NCBI GenBank assembly: GCA_963920575.1
Contig: OY986971.1
Coordinates: 16,544,492-16,608,491, forward strand
Source of the DNA: Narthecium ossifragum
Taxonomy: Eukaryota; Streptophyta; Magnoliopsida; Dioscoreales; Nartheciaceae
Direction: 5' to 3'
Length of the DNA: 64,000 nucleotides
Below, piece by piece: positions 53,811 through 64,000 of the stretch (the first letter of the stretch is position 1; every line of letters starts with the position of its first letter). The notes beneath the pieces are model-generated. The model ran no database searches, was not told the origin of the DNA, and saw only the letters and a program-made list of their open reading frames with translations. Made by a program: the position numbers and the translations under genes.

Positions 53811-54314
53811 GGGAAGTGGTGTAAGTAACTTTGGGGCTCAATTAAGCAAAAAAAAAAAACTTATTATGGGTAGAAGAATGAATACATAGATATGATTCCT
53901 ATTTCATGCATTGAAATTGATGAATATTGTAGTTGATTTCTAATGACATGCTTAAGGGTTGTATATGTGAGAACCCGTACCACCAACCCGGTCCGACCGC
54001 TATGGTCGAGAGTTTGGTTCGATTGGCGTTGCTTCGCGATCTCTTTTGATTGTTGCGGCTCCGGGGATAATTTGGTAAATTACCCTAGGCAGAGTTGGTT
54101 TCACACATGCGTAGTGCACACACGGCCTTGTAATGATGTATGTGCTTGACTAGACCATTAGGAGTACTCTAGATCGGAAAAATTGAGTTCGATTGTGAGG
54201 ATCGGTATTTGAGCGGCTAGGATCAGATCTGGCTGATCGGATGGCCAGGATCTAATCTAAGCCAATTACATAAAACCTCTCTTGTTAACCCCAGCCAGTT
54301 AGGGCACTATTGGG

Positions 54315-54318
<4 letters not shown>

Positions 54319-54354
<36 letters not shown>
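54319..54354. repeat. (GA)n microsatellite in solo LTR D
   Basis: About 18 uninterrupted GA units lie just downstream of the promoter region. Confidence 0.95.
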
Positions 54355-54356
<2 letters not shown>

Positions 54357-55032
54357 TGAGGGAGAGCTGCGATGGCTGATTGGGGAGAGGAGAGCGGTGA
54401 TGTCCGCGTCGACGACGGAGAGGAACGAGGCGACGACGGAGAGGAACGAGGCGGCGGCTGGGCTTTCCAGTGGCGACCGCGACCGAATCGGAGCTTGGGG
54501 TTCGGGGACGACGACGCGGTCGGAATAGGAGAAGATCTCGACGACCCAAAGGTAGGGATTCCTACTCTGACCTCTGGTTGGACATCGAGGGATTGATTTC
54601 AAGCATGCTAGCTTAGAACCTTGGTTGCTCTGTGGATTTCGTGATCGCCGGTTGATGTTCTTCTCCCCTCTTCGCTGCCATTGTTTGGGTCTTTGAGGTT
54701 CGATGGATTTTCGATGCATTTAATTTGGCATTTCCGTTTCTACTCAGTTTTCCATTGGATTTATTGGCTGGTTCTTGGATTTCTTCTTGGCCTGATGGTT
54801 TTGTTAGCCAATTGTTCTTGGATTTATTGGCTGGTCTGGATCGATGCTACCTCGTTCTCCCCTACATGCAATTGTTTTGGCCGCTGGGTTTCCTTGAATC
54901 TTTTCCATCTGTGCTTGCTTGGCAAGCCAGAGGTTTTCCTCCAACCCCTGTCCCGACCTTCCCCTGGTGTTTGGTGGTGGTCGGTTTGATCCTTCCAGAC
55001 ATTGATGTATTGTGGCGAGTTCTCTCTTTCCC

Positions 55033-55120
55033 TTTGGATTTCTCTTTGGATTTCTCTTTGGAGTTCTCTTTGGATTTCTCTTGTGATTTCTCATTAGTTT
55101 TCTCCTTGGATTTCTCCCTC
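55033..55120. repeat. 12-bp minisatellite in solo LTR D (CTTTGGATTTCT unit)
   Basis: About seven units, the first ones perfect, occupy roughly the same LTR position (1.05-1.15 kb from the start) as the palindrome arrays of copies A and C. Confidence 0.9.
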
Positions 55121-56962
55121 TGTTCCTGAGTTGCTGGGGTTGGAGCCACTCCCCAAATTTCATCCCTTCCTCTGTCCTGGTCCTACGCCAGTGGATTGGA
55201 TGGACATTGGGAAAAACTGGCACCTGCCGGCATCAATTCTTGATGACTGGTTAGCTGCGGATGTGCTTGCGAGGTCTTTGCCAATCTACTTATGTGTTGC
55301 TATGGCTTTAGCTGGACAATGAAGATTGGATGTTCAACCTAGTCGATTGAGTCTTAGTATCCTTCTGACTCTTTGGATCAACATTTGAATGAAATGCAAA
55401 TGGTGGAGTTTAACTTTCGTTTAAAGTTTTCTTCGTTGTCCTTCAACTTGAGTTTTGACGGAGGTTTTGGTTTAATCGACAACTGTGTTTTCCTCCGACG
55501 CTTGACCTCCCTATTTTTCCCCTTCTTCCTCTCCTCAATTGGTTTCATGTTGGCATTAGCTTAAGAGCTTAGTTGAATGCCATTTGTCCCTATTTAATTA
55601 TTATGACTTCATGTTAATCATTTTGATTACGTACTCGTATATGATGCTTAAACCTAGGGCCGGTTATGTTATCGTTTTATTTATTTGTAGGTTAACCAAG
55701 GATGTGATGCCCCTGGGTATGTGTAGATTAAATGGGCAGAAGATGTGGCCTTGTTTGTTGAATGATAGTATGCATGGTTTGGATAATTATACATGTAGAC
55801 AATATGTCTATTGTTGGATGTCTTGAAGTATATGTGGTGGCCTTATGCATAAATGATTATTCCTTTATCTTGTTAGCTTGTTATCTCATAACCTATGGGA
55901 CAATTGATTGATGACTTGACATGTAGAGACATCTAGGTCTAGTTGTTTGAATAGGTTCATGCATGATGCTTGCATTAGAGGCATTCAGGCTAGGTATTAG
56001 GCGATAGATTCGATCGCCGATCCGGGGTTCTCGGATAGCCCGGATCTAGCCCTAGGACCGAGTTTTGGGTAGTCGAGGATTAGGATGTGATTGTCATCGA
56101 ATGATTAGATTTGAGATCATTTGAGGTTATGTTATAGTCGACTATGTATTATATTCTTGTTTGAGGAATAGAGGTCGTATTGTCCCAAGGGTCTAAGCGT
56201 GGATGTCGAGTTCCATGACGTATGTTCCCCGTACAAGGGGTGGTGTACGGTGAGAATTCCGGTGGTGAGTGCAGCGGCGATGCACCGACCCTGGGTCCGG
56301 GCTCGTGTTCGTCGTCCTCCTTGTTTCGTCGCTTGGGTGAGGGTGACCCTATTTAGGGGCCCATTCTAGATCGACGAGGTATGATGCCTCCAGTAACACC
56401 TTAGACTTGGGATGAAGGACTATACAGTTGCAGTTTCTCCTTTTCTTGAGAGTGCCGTAGAGTAGAACCCTACTGGGCATTGTTACTCACCCTACCTGGG
56501 CTGCATCGGCGATGCAGGTCGATGCAGTTCCTTCTTTCAGGTGTTCTTCTAGAAGATGGAACGGCATTTTGAGATGATCGAGGACTTGGAGTTTCGAGAA
56601 GTTCTTCTACAATTAATTTACAGTTTTAATCAAGAATGTACAAATTGATGTATAATCTGATGTATCCGAAAACAGAATTGTATGATTATTAATTCAGTTC
56701 TATTTGAAAAATGTTGTAATATTCCTTAAATGTAGATGTTGAACACATGTGAGGATATTGAAATTGTAAATTTGTAAAATATACAGGATTCTTGTGCTAT
56801 AATTATAAAGGAGATTCCGCCGAATTTTTTTATGAACTTGAGGACTAAATTGTTTAAATTCTTAGTAGTTATATATTTGTGCGCCAATTGATGATGTAAA
56901 TAAATTTAGGTAACTCATGTCTTGATCTGGATGGGTTTTTTGAGTCGGAGCGTGACAGTATA

Positions 56963-57151
56963 GATGTTTGTGGGTATCATCATTGAAAACGCTCACGAAA
57001 CTATAACTCGTCTATTGGGGTAACCCCGGGGTTTAAAAGCTTATTGCACATGCTAAATGATATCACGATACCTACAAAAGTGGTTAATTAAATTTACTGT
57101 TTTCTTTTTATTTTATTTTAATCTAGAATTAGCAAATTGTAGGTTGGACGG
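56963..57151. other. Short intergenic segment
   Basis: AT-rich DNA between two LTR insertions; nothing further is recognised. Confidence 0.6.
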
Positions 57152-60100
57152 TGTCATAAGTCACATATTATATATAATTAAACCCCTTAAATTACCTTTG
57201 TTAACCCAAAAATAGTTGTATTTAATATCTTATAGTTTGATTACAGGTTTACGAAGCATTTGAAAAAAATACGAGAAATTCGGCAAAAAATCACTAAATT
57301 CTACGTAAACTGATTCGTCAACCATTTGAAAATAAATCAACAGAATTCGTAGAAAAATGTAAAAAAATCCTGAAATTCTGGAAGATGAAAGAAGACTTGA
57401 AGAGCTACAATTTTGATGTTGAAAACTTTACGAGATTCTCTATACATTGGTGCTAATTTTGAAGTAAAATGAGATTTATGAAAACTGAAATTTAAAAAAT
57501 GAAGAAATCAATTAATGATATGGCAGTAAACCGACCCAATGAAACAATCCCAACCATACAGATCTATTTTGAGTACGAATGATTGGTCTGCTAGCAACAC
57601 CAGTACGAAAATTAGTAAAATTGAAGATTAACATCAGTTATGATTTATAAATCCGAGGTTAAGGGTCTCTGATATATAAATGGATTATTCCAATAAAAAA
57701 TTGTTATATTTTTTACCACTTTTAGAGAAGTAAGGTGTTTTGAAAACAATGACATTTTCGTGGAGATCAACGGCTTTCTTTCCAACACTTATGAATCTTT
57801 CTCAAAAAATGAGTGACTAATTTCTATACTCAGGGATCTCATAAAATCATAATATAACCTTTAACATGATCTCTCGAATTTGATTTTAAAGAGCGGAACT
57901 CTTTTAAAGTACTTTTAATCGTACAAATGTTTTGTGATTATTTGTGTAGATTTTTTAGATGATTTTCATGTGATTTTTATTTATCATTGAGATAATCTAT
58001 CGGACCAAAGACGATTTATAATTTAAAATAATTTAAAATAATCATCGGACCAAAGACGATTTATACTGAATAAAGATAGATTATACCGTTATGAACATCA
58101 ACTTTCTTTTAAGGATTCGTGTGAATTTATAGTTATATGATTCATAATATTGAGAGAAGAATATAAAAGAATAAATAGAGAAGATTAAATGTAAAGATAG
58201 AAACGATTAAATAATCCCTATGTAATTTCTTAATTTGATTCAAACCCCGATGACCTTACTTGTTTTTTTAGATAAACTTTAGATAATTCAACCCATTTTT
58301 TATTATTCTGCTTAGGATTCGACTTTCAAAAATTAATTCCAATTTTCCAATGTTTTTCCTGTGGATCGATTCAGGTTTACGTAGGATTTGAAAAAAAATA
58401 CAAAAAATTCGGTCAAAAATCACTAAATTCTATGTAGAATGATTCGTCAACCATTTGAAAATAAATCAACAGAATTCATAGAAAAATGTAAAAAAATCCT
58501 GAAATTCTGGAAGATGAAAGAAGACTTGAATAGCTACAATTTTTATGTTGAAAACTTTACGAGATTCTCTATACATTGATGCTAATTTTGAAGTAAAATG
58601 AGATTTATGAAAACTGAAATTTAAAAGATGAAGAAATCAATTAATGATATGGCAGTAAACCGACCCAATGAAACAATTCCAGCCATACAGATCTATTTTG
58701 AGTACGAATGATTGGTCTGCTAGCAACACCAATACGAAAATTAGTAAAATTGAAGATTAACTTCAGTTATGATTTATAAATCCGAGGTTAAGGGTCTCTG
58801 ATATATAAATGAATTATTCCAATAAAAAATTATTATATTTTTTACCACTTTTAGAGAAGTCAAGTGTTTTGAAAACAATGACATTTTCGTGGAGATCAAC
58901 GACTTTCTTTCCAACACCTATGAATTTTTCTTAAAAAATGAGTGACTAATTTCTATACTCAGGGATCTCATAAAATCATAATATAACCTTTAACATGATC
59001 TCTCAAATTTGATTTTAAAGAGTGGAACTCTTTTAAAGTACTTTTAATCGTATAAACGTTTTGTAATTATTTGTGTAGATTTTTTAGATGATTGTCATGT
59101 GATTTTTATTTATCATTGAAATAATCTATGCTAAGTGAAGATAAATTGTGTCAAGATCATTAAGAATAGAATAATTTAAGATAATCATCGGACCAAAGAC
59201 GATTTATACTGAATAAAGATAGATTATACCGTTATGAACATCAACTTTCTTTCAAGGATTCGTGTGAACTTATAGTTATATGATTCATAATGTTGAGAGA
59301 AGAATACAAAAGAATAAATAGGGAAGATTAAAGGTGAAGATAGAAACGATTAAATAATCCCTATGTAATTTCTTAATTTAATTCAAACCCTTATGACCTT
59401 ACTTGTAGTCTTAGATAAATTTTAGATAATTCAACCCATTTTTGATTATTTTGCTTAGGATTCGACTTTCAAAAATTAATTTCAATTTTGCAATGTTTTT
59501 CCTGTGAATCGATTCAGGTTTACGTAGGATTTGAAAAAATATACAAAAAATTCAGCCAAAAATCACTAAATTCTATGTAGACTGATTCGTCAACCATTTG
59601 AAAATAAATCAACAGAATTCGTAGAAAAATGTAAAAAAATCCTGAAATTCTGGAAGATGAAAGAAGACTTGAAGAGCTACAATTTTGATGTTGAAAACTT
59701 TACGAGATTCTCTATACATTGGTGCTAATTTTGAAGTAAAATGAGATTTATAAAAACTGAAATTTAAAAGATGAAGAAATCAATTAATGACATGGCAGTA
59801 AACCGACCCAATGAAACAATTCCAACCATACAGATCTATTTTGAGTACGAATGATTGGTCTACTAGCAACACCTTGGTCTACTAGCAACACCAGTACGAA
59901 AATTAGTAAAATTGAAGATTAACTTCAGTTATGATTTATAAATCGGAGGTTAAGGATATCTGATATATAAATGGGTTATTCCAATAAAAAATTGTTATAT
60001 TTTTTACCACTTTTAGAGAACTCAGGTGTTTTGAAAACAACGACATTTTCGTGGAGATCAACGGCTTTCTTTCCAACACCTATGAATCTTTCTTAAAAAA

Positions 60101-60779
60101 TGAGTGACTAATTTCTATACTCAGAGATCTCATAAAATCATAATATAACCTTTAACATGATTTCTCGAATTTGATTTTAAAGAGCGGAACTCTTTTAAAG
60201 TACTTTTAATCGTATAAACGTTTTGTGATTATTTGTGTAGATTTTTTAGATGATTTTCATGTGATTTTTATTTATCATTGAGATAATCTATGCTAAGTGA
60301 AATAAATTGTGTCAAGATCATTAAAAATAGAATAATTTAAAATAATCATCGGACCAAAGACGATTTATACTGAATAAAGATAGATTATACCGTTATGAAT
60401 ATCAACTTTCTTTTAAGAATTCATGTGAATTTATAGTTATATGATTCATAATGTTGTGAGAAGAATACAAAAGAATAAATAGAGAAGATTAAAGGTGAAG
60501 ATAAAAACGATTAAATAATCCCTATGTAATTTCTTAATTTGATTCAAACCCCGATGACCTTACTTGTTTTCTTAAATAAATTTTAGATAATTCAAATCAT
60601 TTTTGATTATTCTGCTTAGGATTCGACTTTCAAAAATTAATTTCAATTTTCCAATGTTTTTTCTGTGAATCGATTCCGGACTTCACCACTAATGTACTCT
60701 GTAAGATATTAATTGGATAATAATTATATTTTTTTTATTGAAGTTTGCTGCTTTAAGCTACACGTTTTGCGAATGATCA
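57152..60779 (+). mobile_element. Athila-like solo LTR with an internal tandem triplication
   Basis: The sequence is related along its length to the LTR at 35692-37078 (start ATAAGTCACATATTATATAT; end TTCACCACTAATGTACTCTG). Its central body is repeated three times: 57244-58371, 58372-59514 and 59515-60676, each starting CAGGTTTACG. An expected 1.39 kb LTR plus two extra units of about 1.13 kb accounts for the 3.63 kb length. Each unit carries its own TATA-like ATATATAAAT (57671, 58802, 59961) and a degenerate remnant of the upstream palindromes. No target-site duplication is clear. Confidence 0.88.
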
Positions 60780-60839
60780 GTAACCTCCTCTGATTGCCTT
60801 GCAAATGGTTGGGCGAAAGCTGGAGTATTAACCCTGGAT

Positions 60840-63618
60840 TTACGTACTGTAATTATCCACACCAAGATCCCTCAAGGCATCTGTTGCAGCATCCTTACAA
60901 CTCTCATGGCCTGACTTGGCTTTCCTTATGATCTTCTCAAAGCCATTGCTGAGAAGAATTGTCCTGCAGAAGACCAAGAAAAGTACAACTGAGAGAGAAA
61001 TAGTTTGCCAAAGTTGCCATTCTGATGCAACCCACCAACCCCAATTCCTTTGCCTTGTACAGACAGTGAGCTCCAGGGAGATATATTGACTGGTGGACAT
61101 TCCTTAACTCTAGGTTTTCATAGACGGCGGTGTCTTAATTTGAATTTGAGTCGATGAAATTTACCTCATGTAATGCTTTTTCATATTTTTATTGGATATG
61201 CAAATTTGTTCCAACAGAACAGTTATCTGGAACCACAGCAATCTACATACCTGTTCTCTGGATTTCTAGCTACAAGATTGCGTATCATGTGACAAGATTG
61301 TCTTTGCATCTGATATGCGGCAGGAAAGTTCTGCATTGCTTGAAATGCCATGTCTCCTGCCCCTGCTTCCACAGCAAGAGCTGCATTCTCAGGGGATCGA
61401 AGCGAAATTACAGTAATGACCGACATAACCTACAGCAAAAGGATTTTCTGAGCATTATCAATCCAAAATGGCAGGCTTGATACAAAAAAAGGCACCAAGG
61501 ACTTAAGATTTTTATTGCTTGGGAAAATCCATCTTTAAGCAGAATAATATTGCCATCAGCAATGAAAGTACCTCTTGCAGGACAGATGGATCATCAGCGA
61601 ATTTGGATGATAGTCTCATTAGTTTATCTAGACCATCCTTCTGCACAATAGCAGTCTTATTGACATCGCTTCCTGCCAACTTCAAGTCGAGGATAATCCA
61701 TATTAATTTATCATTAATCCATTTTTATTTATCATTATTCAAGTCAGAAAATGACACAGTACAATGTGCAATGAAAACAGACCTTCGACAGCAACAAACA
61801 ACAAGCTTTAGCCATAGACTTGTTGTTATGCTCACTACTAGCATCTATACACTGGAGAATTGCATCAAGGCCACCCTTTTCAGAAATTGATCTGCAAATG
61901 TCATCCTGCATCATGAAAAGAGTGTAGTCAAGCATCCCATAGTATGAACGCAAAGAAGCTCATTAATAAAATAGGAAGAAAAAGTTCTGGATATACAAAC
62001 CTACATAGCCAACAGGATTGTTTGACGTCATACTGGTTTTGGAAAGTGAATGGAGAAAATACATATAAACTAAAGAACTAAAACTCACTTAAAAACAACA
62101 ATGAAATCGAGGCCTTCCTCCCATATTGTAGTCAATGGGTACTCAATATCAAGAGTATGTCTCTGGCTTCTTGTCATCAAGGTTACATATCATCCAAAAA
62201 TGCGACTCGCAGAGGTTATAGAATAAGGGCTAATTGAAGCATCAACCTGACTTGTGTATGAACAAGTAGCAGAGATAGAAGAGTTTATGCTTGGAACATG
62301 AATAACCTCTATATGATGTGACATACAAAAAAAAATATGGAGTAAAGAACATGAACCAAAGATAGCTAGATAACTCGTGCTTCATACAAAGAATTGAGAG
62401 GGCATAGTAAGTCTGAAATGAACAGCCCAAGTTTTATCAATCAGTATTCCAGAAAGCATATTATCACAGTCTTGTCAATCACATCCTTGCATACAATATA
62501 CCAAAGCAAAGATTTCCCAGATTACCATTCTATGAAGGTAAACCCAGTTGCTCAATCTTTTGATCTATGTAAAACACCAATAAAAGATCCAAACCACAAA
62601 AGACTTTGACAATCAAAATACAAGCTATTTCCTTTTAGTTTTTGGACAAGTACATTAGTTCCCAAGGGATATTTGCGATAAGAGTTCGCAAAGGCATCAA
62701 ATAAAAGCCATTAGTTAGCAAACTTACATTCACAGCAACAGCCTTCAAAGCCAAGCATCCTGGAACTAAAGTAGATAAACTGATTCCTTCATGAAGTGCA
62801 CTGACTAGGGTCTCTGCAATTCCAATATTAGCAAATCTCCGAGCGTATCCATAGACCTGGTTTTCCATATGGCAGCAAATGTAAGGCACAATTCACATGA
62901 CACTGCAGATGCTGATAAATTTTAACGTTAGAGTTAATATTGGCTACAGAAACCAGGCCTATTGGGAGGGTCTAGAACAGGAGGGCATGATTTTCATCTT
63001 AAACGAGCAATTTGACAAGGAAATTAACATCATAAAATACAATCTACCTAGTATAGTTGGTTAATGCTCAAAATCATGGTTAATGTAAATTGTTTTTAGA
63101 GTGTTACTGCAGTACTAGAGATGGAATACTCAATCTCATATAAGAACTTCCTTTCAAACTCAATTCTTCTTATTCAGTTTTGTGAACATAAAAGAGAGCA
63201 GACCATGTAGATAGAAGTAATACATTTATGAGTTAATATCTGAAGGACAGACATCATCGTCATGCCAATATCAAACAGAAGCAATGAGGATCTTGGACAT
63301 ATGCAAGGAACATTACTATCAACTTTGTACTTACTTGAGAAGCTAATACACGGTTATCATCAGGAGTTAAAAGAACACGTATGGCATCATATAAGCTTTG
63401 AACAGTGCCTTTATGTTGCTCCTTCAAGATCTCTAGCAAAAGCTCATCAATTTTAAGTTCCATGAACTTTTCCTTGACAATTTCATTACCAGTTGCCGCA
63501 GCAGCAACAACAGAGAAACAATTATCCAACAACTCTCTATTCTGCTTGCTTCTTCCAAGAACATCCACAATAATTTTAGGCCCAAAACACGTGTGAAATG
63601 CTTCAGTACTTTGAATAT
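60840..63618 (-). CDS. Armadillo repeat protein, ARMC6-like (3' six exons)
   Basis: Exons on the minus strand: 63618-63335, 62856-62728, 61905-61783, 61679-61572, 61429-61251 and 60963-60840, with consensus GT-AG borders and continuous frame. The protein part contains AAAATGNEIVKEKFMELKID, LYDAIRVLLTPDDNRVLASQ, VYGYARRFANIGIAETLV, MAKACCLLLSK/LAGSDVNKTA, SSKFADDPSVLQE, MIRNLVARNPENR and ends DAATDALRDLGVDNYST. This is the conserved C-terminal armadillo-repeat region of the ARMC6 family, which is kept as a single gene in plants and animals; its molecular role in plants is not established. The first exons lie beyond 64000. The stop codon is only 60 bp from the triplicated LTR, so the 3' UTR probably ends in it. 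Confidence 0.93.
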
Positions 63619-64000
63619 CTAATGAAAACAAAAATTCAAAGTTACAAAAAGAAATTATTGTTTTTCATATACTGGACAAAAATTAGCACTAGTTCCCGAA
63701 TAACAGCCAACATATACTGCTATACAACAAACTCACTTGGATATTACAATTCAAATCTGATATGAAGAGGCATAACTGCATCGAATACATATAGTTCTAG
63801 CTTACAAAAGGATCTTCAAAGATAGTTCGGGTTGCCTCTAATATAGGCATTTTAGGAATCTCGAATAGCAGAATGGGGATAACATGGTATATGACCCTTA
63901 GAATTTGCTTTATAATGAAACCAAGGATTGCCTTGCTGATGGAACATGTTGTGCCGATCCTTGACTAGCTTTGCACATGCCGCCGGCATGGACCAGCACG
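63619..64000 (-). other. Intron of the ARMC6-like gene
   Basis: The exon at 63618 starts with two codon bases after TTCATTAG, so an upstream exon ending in one base must exist. I see no upstream exon in these 382 bases; it lies outside the window. Confidence 0.65.

Larger units (their letters stand above)
42806..53859 (+). mobile_element. L1-type LINE, 5'-truncated, split by three later insertions
   Basis: Four pieces of one LINE lie in order: 42806-43212, 45941-46782, 50711-51179 and 52423-53859. They carry the end of the linker before RT, the RT domain, the post-RT region and a C-terminal RNase H, then a poly(A) tail (53848-53859). The endonuclease half is missing, the usual 5' truncation. 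Insertions in the gaps are solo LTR C (TSD GATGC), a gag-only copia element (TSD TGGTT) and a long-TIR element. Multiple stops show the LINE is dead. Confidence 0.92.
53966..56957 (+). mobile_element. Solo LTR D (2992 bp), same family as A
   Basis: It starts TGTGAGAACCCG and ends GGAGCGTGACA, with a perfect 5-bp duplication GTATA (53961-53965, 56958-56962). It shares GTAGAACCCTACTGGGC and the CTACCTGGGCTGCA region with copy A. GATCGG motifs (54170-54250) precede a weak TATA-like ATAAAAC (54268). It contains a (GA)n run at 54319-54354 and a 12-bp minisatellite at 55033-55120. Confidence 0.92.

Noticed and set aside
54310..54719. Coding frames over the (GA)n run in solo LTR D
   Set aside because: Arg/Glu and Ser/Leu runs are translations of the microsatellite and of GC-rich LTR sequence.
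60720..60785. Target-site duplication for the triplicated LTR
   Set aside because: GACGG before 57152 and GTAAC after 60779 do not match, and the right border is uncertain by several bases.

Overview
The window is nuclear DNA from a flowering plant. It has intron-rich genes, plant LTR retrotransposons (Athila-like, Ty3/gypsy, Ty1/copia), an L1-type LINE with a plant RNase H tail, MULE and hAT DNA transposons, and a stretch of plastid psbD-psbC DNA in an intron. The GC-rich first exon of the cyclophilin-40 gene and a captured VAPYRIN fragment would suit a monocot able to form arbuscular mycorrhiza, but the species cannot be read from the sequence.

Layout. 1-6947: Athila-like element, minus strand, with gag and protease but no reverse transcriptase. 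6948-7655: decayed retroelement remnant. 7656-9316: four-exon plant-mobile-domain (MAIN-like) gene, minus strand, with an array of short palindromes just 5' of it. 10429-18740: cyclophilin 40 (SQUINT-type), nine exons; intron 1 holds a plastid insertion that was itself split by a hAT element, and intron 4 holds a TRIM. 19372-19901: second hAT-like element. 20695-23091 and 23379-25786: two solo LTRs of one family. 27650-33006: decayed Ty3/gypsy element. 33223-34913: MULE that captured part of a VAPYRIN gene (contains a 200-N gap). 35692-41260: Athila-like remnant and unidentified decayed coding DNA, with a hAT element at 39043-39953. 42806-53859: a dead LINE split three times, by a solo LTR, a gag-only copia element and a long-TIR element. 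53966-56957: fourth solo LTR. 57152-60779: solo LTR whose 1.1 kb body is tandemly triplicated. 60840-63618: 3' six exons of an ARMC6-like armadillo gene, minus strand, continuing past the window.

Only the cyclophilin-40 and ARMC6-like genes, and possibly the plant-mobile-domain gene, look like working host genes. The rest is a well-preserved record of nested insertion. Target-site duplications give the order of events at many sites.

The most unusual signal is not a gene. Clusters of short palindromes built on GATCGATC or GGTCGACC lie upstream of the TATA box in several unrelated LTR families. One palindrome-rich cassette, including its non-palindromic linker text, appears in both a gypsy-type solo LTR and a copia-type LTR, in opposite orientation to the two host LTRs. 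It differs between the two LTRs of one copia element only by whole 12-bp units. I know of no description of such a module.
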